Assembly (NCBI GenBank): GCA_026168455.1
Contig: CM047426.1
Span: forward strand, 74,551,986-74,615,985
DNA length: 64,000 nucleotides
Source of the DNA: Theocolax elegans
Taxonomy: Eukaryota; Arthropoda; Insecta; Hymenoptera; Cerocephalidae
Reading direction: 5' to 3'
In this document: positions 59,223 through 64,000 of the stretch, piece by piece
How positions within the stretch are numbered: the first letter of the stretch is position 1
Layout of the letters: each line of letters begins with the position of its first letter
Notes under the pieces: generated by a model
Seen by the model: only the letters and a program-made list of their open reading frames with translations
What the model was told of the DNA's origin: nothing
Databases searched by the model: none
Made by a program: the position numbers and the translations under genes

Positions 59223-61032
59223 CCCATTAAGTCCCAAAATGACATTTTTTAATCACGGTTTTCAACGGCTGTACTATCTGATAAAAAAAGCTGTAAAAAA
59301 TTTGAAAGATAGTGTTTCCGACGTAAAATTAACTGATCTTTCAGAATATGATATTCATTTTTTCAAAAAATGCACCTTTGACGAGCTATTTAGGTTTTTT
59401 TGCAAAAATAACGCGAATTTTCGAACCTCTTTTTTTTTTATCGAACGTTTTCGTATTGAAATCTCATAAGGATTCTTGTTATAACTATGAAAACCACGTC
59501 AAATGATCCTAAACTTGAAGTTAAGTCATTGACAATTGTCAAATTTCATGTGGAAATACACAAAATGGCGGCCTAAAGATAGAAAAAATGTCAAAATCTT
59601 GAGGAATTTTTTACTCCAAAACGATGGACTTTAGGAAAAAATTTTATAGAATAAAAAGTTCTTAGAATTCATCAAAGAATACGCTGGAATTTTTTCAGAA
59701 TTTTTCGACGACTTTATTAAATTTTCAAAAAATTTGCACTTTTGAAAAATCCAAAAAGTCGTCAAAAAATTCTGAAAAAATTCCAGCGTATTCTTTGATG
59801 AATTCTAAGAACTTTTTATCCTATAAAATTTTTTTCTAAAGTCCATCGTTTTCTAATAAACGTTCACTGAAGTCTATTTTTGTCTATTATTTACGTTTTG
59901 CTGATGACAACATTTTTATATTACTTTGAATAAGTAATATCAGTTCTATTATAATATAAGTATAATTATAAGTAATATAATTACTTATAGTGATAATTTA
60001 TATTATTAGTTTACCAAACTACAGCATTCTTTTATATATATTTCCTTCACAATTGATAACTGAGATATAATACTATTATTTTGAGCAGAAATTATTCTAT
60101 CAATGTCTTGTTTTATGAAGATACGTCATTTGAAAGAAATTGCAATTTTATGGCAAATCTCCAAAAAACCTATTTTTTTCAATGTTCTGTATTATCGACC
60201 ATGAAATTTATCAGTAATATTAAAAAACAGATAAAAATAATAAAAAAATATATACTGTAAAGAAATATTTTTTAATAAAATAATGTGAAAAAATATTGTT
60301 ACATCCCATATGAAATCAGAAATAAACAGTAATACAATAACGAACCATAACGCAAAATTCGTAAATAATAGACAAAAATAGACTTCAGTGAACGTTTATT
60401 AGAAAACGATGGACTTTAGAAAAAAATTTTATAGGATAAAAAGTTCTTAGAATTCATCAAAGAATACGCTGAAATTTTTTCAGAATTTTTTGACGACTTT
60501 TTGGATTTTTCAAAAGTGCAAATTTTTTGAAAATTTAATAAAGTCGTCGAAAAATTCTGAAAAAATTCCAGCGTATTCTTTGATGAATTCTAAGAACTTT
60601 TTATTCTATAAAATTTTTTCCTAAAGTCCATCGTTTTTGAGTAAAAAATTCCTCAAGATTTTGACATTTTTTCTATCTTTAGGCCGCCATTTTGTGTATT
60701 TCCACATGAAATTTGACAATTGTCAATGACTTAACTTCAAGTTTAGGATCATTTGACGTGGTTTTCATAGTTATAACAAGAATCCTTATGAGATTTCAAT
60801 ACGAAAACGTTCGATAAAAAAAAAAGAGGTTCGAAAATTCGCGTTATTTTTGCAAAAAAACCTAAATAGCTCGTCAAAGGTGCATTTTTTGAAAAAATGA
60901 ATATCATATTCTGAAAGATCAGTTAATTTTACGTCGGAAACACTATCTTTCAAATTTTTTACAGCTTTTTTTATCAGATAGTACAGCCGTTGAAAACCGT
61001 GATTAAAAAATGTCATTTTGGGACTTAATGGG
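59223..61032. mobile_element. Large piggyBac-type foldback element with nested palindromes
   Basis: Flanked by TTAA at 59219-59222 and 61033-61036. The ends are CCCATTAAGTCCC and GGGACTTAATGGG, the C-run start and TTAA target typical of piggyBac-class elements. The left arm (about 59223-59900) and right arm (about 60350-61032) are nearly exact reverse complements. Each arm holds its own smaller palindrome (about 59618-59852 and 60403-60637). The unpaired centre is about 450 bases and AT-rich. The same 76-codon open frame appears in both arms (59239-59469 plus, and its mirror 60786-61016 minus); it has no transposase motif, so the element is non-autonomous. Confidence 0.85.
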
Positions 61033-61036
61033 TTAA

Positions 61037-64000
61037 AATAACTCACGCATTAGAATGTTATTTAATTTAGGGCGAGTTCATTTAGTAATTGACATTCTGC
61101 AAATAATAATCATTTGCTAAATATTCATCATCGCATGCGAACACTGCGATGTCGCGTAGAGCGCATTTAATTTGAAATGTAAGCATTTTTTATCTGGTTA
61201 CTCGAGACTTAAAAACAAGCTCAAAGAAATTTTACGATCTTTCTTACTTACTGTACATTAAAATTTCTAAGCCACGTGTATTTGAAGAACTACAATGTAT
61301 TTTATAATTTTAATATAAATTAAATGTGTGCAGTAGCTGTCGTAGAACGGTTCAAACGAGCACGAAGTTTGGATCTTTTCTCACTCTCTTACTTTCATCT
61401 TCATGCCCCATTGTTTGGTCTCTTCGAATATTCTTATATTCTTTTTATCTCGTGGTTGCCGATGAATCACTACACGCGCGGAACCACTTGACGCTCGAAA
61501 CACAAAAAACTCTCTGCACTCCGAATCATTTGCTCTCTCGATTCTATTGATCTACCAAGGCTCTTTATATCCCTCACCTGTTCTTATGTAAACACGCAGC
61601 TGCACGATTTTCGTCTGCGATTTAAACTGATTTTTTTTCAGGTCAAATAGGCTTTGTTTAATGAAACCTTTTAAAGGGGATTTGCCATATTACGTTTGCT
61701 AACTTTTATAGTATCATATGTCGCGCTTTATTTTAATACTTCTAAGTGCGTAGCAAATTGAGTAGAAATACAAACGAAGTTGTTTCATTTTTTCAATCTC
61801 GTATTTTTATGTCTACATTTTCAGTAACTGTATAATTATTTATTTTAATTTATTATTTATAAATGATATACTTTGTTATAAATTTTAAAATATCAATTAT
61901 TATCGTTTATTTTATGATTATTTCACTTTGATCTTAGATTTACTTTTTGATAGAGAATATGGAATAATTTATCCTGCATTCATCGTAAAGTCAATTTACA
62001 TCGTGCAATTTTAGAACTCAAATATTATTTTAAATGTATTTTTGTCTAAATTTAGCTGTGAAAAATGTTAATTGAGAACGTTTATTTGATAATTTAAAGT
62101 TGAAATTATATCTTCCTAAAAAAATGTTGAATTCAATCATTCTGATTAGTTTTACCAACATGCACCTAAACATTTTTTGGATGCAGTTTACACGTGTCTC
62201 AAATGAAAAATTTATCAGAAGAAACATAAAGCGTGGTTTAAAACGTGGGTCGTCAAGTTCCTTTTCAAGCCAACCACCTGGATCGTCGTATCGTGGCTTT
62301 ACAGCTGATGTTTGCGTATAAGTATACGCACGACGGGAAAAGGGAGCAGTAAATATTGTAGCTCTCGGCTTCCTCGACACCCACGATTACAATATCCCTT
62401 GTAAATCTTTGTTGTGGTCGCAGAAATGGATAACTACTCGTATGATTTATGAAGAAATCGTGATTTCTTATATATTTATTTGGATTTATTTTTATTAGGT
62501 TGCAAACAATGTTTTAAACGTACATTTTTAATGTGATCGGTACATAAAATATATAGTTGGTACGTATCTCAATTTTTATATTCAAATTTAAAATGTTCAA
62601 AAATTTAAAATCAATAATGCAACTTTACTATAGCATTAAATGCCAATTTAATTCAATCGACCGACATAATAACTTAATATGCAGTAATTTTCAGATGTTA
62701 ATTCAACTTAAATTCTTTACGTGTTTACTTGACAATATAATTAATTACAGTTATCTTAGTGAATGCAACAGATCATTTAAATTCGAACGCACGACAAACG
62801 ACAGAACATGTGAATAGTTATTTTAGACAACTGCCTAAAATCTTAACTTAAGTTTTGAAAAAAAAATTACAGATAGACTTTCAGTTGTACTTGTATTACA
62901 CCATTGACCGATTACAATGACGACAATTTGGAAAAAATGTATTATCTCGAAAGTTTAGGGAGATATGAAAATTTATAAAAACGACAACGTCATAGCCAGA
63001 TAAAAAAGTGATAGCGTCACAGTAGACACCACGTTCATTACAAATATTACTTCATCATTTTGAGGCAGATGAAAGATTACAATTGAAAGGCAAACACTGT
63101 CTAAAATGTTGAGTACTAAAAGAATTTTTATAAGTTTCGAACATTCTTCACTTATTTAAAAGGTAATTTATTAACCACATCGGAGATGAATAATTTTGAA
63201 CAAGTTAAATCTTAGATTCTTTTGAACGTCTATTCAGATGAATAAATAATGAAATAAATTAATTTTTATTTCGAAACCTTAAGATGTTAACTTATATTGA
63301 AAGAAAAAATATATATTCGTACATAAGACCGTTGTCAATGTCTTAATTTTTAATCAATTAAAACGATGTGTAATAAATAAGAAACATTTTTATTACGTTA
63401 AAGTTTATTAAGTAAAAATAAATTGTCCACAATAATATAATATAATTAATTAATAATTTGTTTTTTTACATAAATGTAATTAAAAAATGGGAAAAAGACG
63501 GTATACGTTACAATTATATAAGTTAATACTATTAGTTTTAACAGAAAACTTGAAGAAATGCACTTTTAAATATAGTTCAAAGTGTAATATTAGCCGGTTG
63601 ATGAAATGCAAATAATAAGTGTATTGTGAAAATCATATTAGTTTCCTATCGCTAATTTGCGATAGTCTTTGTTTCGAAATATGTACATTAATTACTGTTT
63701 CCAATTAGAGTTGATTAATTTACAATGATATCTTACGCGTAGAAAAAAAGTGATTAAAATAATTACTTTTTGCTTAGTAAATTGTTATTTAGCACTTTAT
63801 TTTCCTATAAATTATGATTATAAATAATAATTAAAAAATTGAATTCTCTATATGGAAAGGACAACTGTTATCCCAATAGAAATAGTATGAAGGGAAAAAG
63901 TAAAACAGTTCCGTCTATAACGGTGAAGTTTTAATAAAAACAGTATTAAAACCACTATTTAATTGCTAAAAAAGGTACAAAATTTATAATTAACAAATAT
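61037..64000. other. AT-rich non-coding DNA to the window end
   Basis: A GC-richer patch at about 62220-62390 holds opposed short frames (62030-62380 minus, 62100-62321 plus). Neither has motif support. Nothing else is supported. Confidence 0.4.

Noticed and set aside
1..64000. tRNA, rRNA, CRISPR or bacterial-type operon features
   Set aside because: No direct-repeat/spacer pattern, no convincing tRNA cloverleaf or rRNA block was seen on either strand, and gene structure is clearly eukaryotic.

Overview
The window looks like nuclear DNA of an insect, most likely a hymenopteran. The evidence is a background that is strongly A+T-rich (estimated by eye), protein genes split by GT-AG introns often under 150 bases, GC-rich coding islets, GA microsatellites and several insect-type transposons. 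No bacterial operon, tRNA, rRNA or CRISPR array was seen. The species call is inference.

Left part (1-8.9 kb): the last five exons of an unidentified plus-strand gene end at 4953, followed by AT-rich spacer and a GC-rich islet near 8.6-8.9 kb that may be a promoter. Middle (10.0-26.3 kb): one complete plus-strand gene for a full-size ABCA-type ABC transporter, reconstructed as 23 exons with continuous phase (about 1728 residues). Its two nucleotide-binding domains keep Walker A, Walker B and Q loops but have lost the glycine pair of both signature motifs, and NBD1 has lost the H-loop histidine. Intron 5 carries a foldback element. The last intron carries a complete, antisense Ty3/Gypsy LTR retrotransposon (18983-26024) with 615-bp LTRs that differ at one base, a tRNA-Lys-type primer site, a polypurine tract, intact gag and pol, and a textbook -1 frameshift signal between them.

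From 27.0 to 30.5 kb lies a cluster of three foldback/MITE elements. A GA-rich stretch (about 32.2-32.4 kb) and a GC-rich leader precede the first coding exon (34406-34785) of an unidentified plus-strand gene. The remaining 29 kb is AT-rich and looks like a very long first intron or intergenic DNA. It is dotted with GC-rich islets, microsatellites, a short hairpin, some low-confidence ORFs on both strands, and a 1.8-kb piggyBac-type palindrome with TTAA target sites (59219-61036).

All exon joins were made by eye from splice consensus and phase. No homology search could be run.
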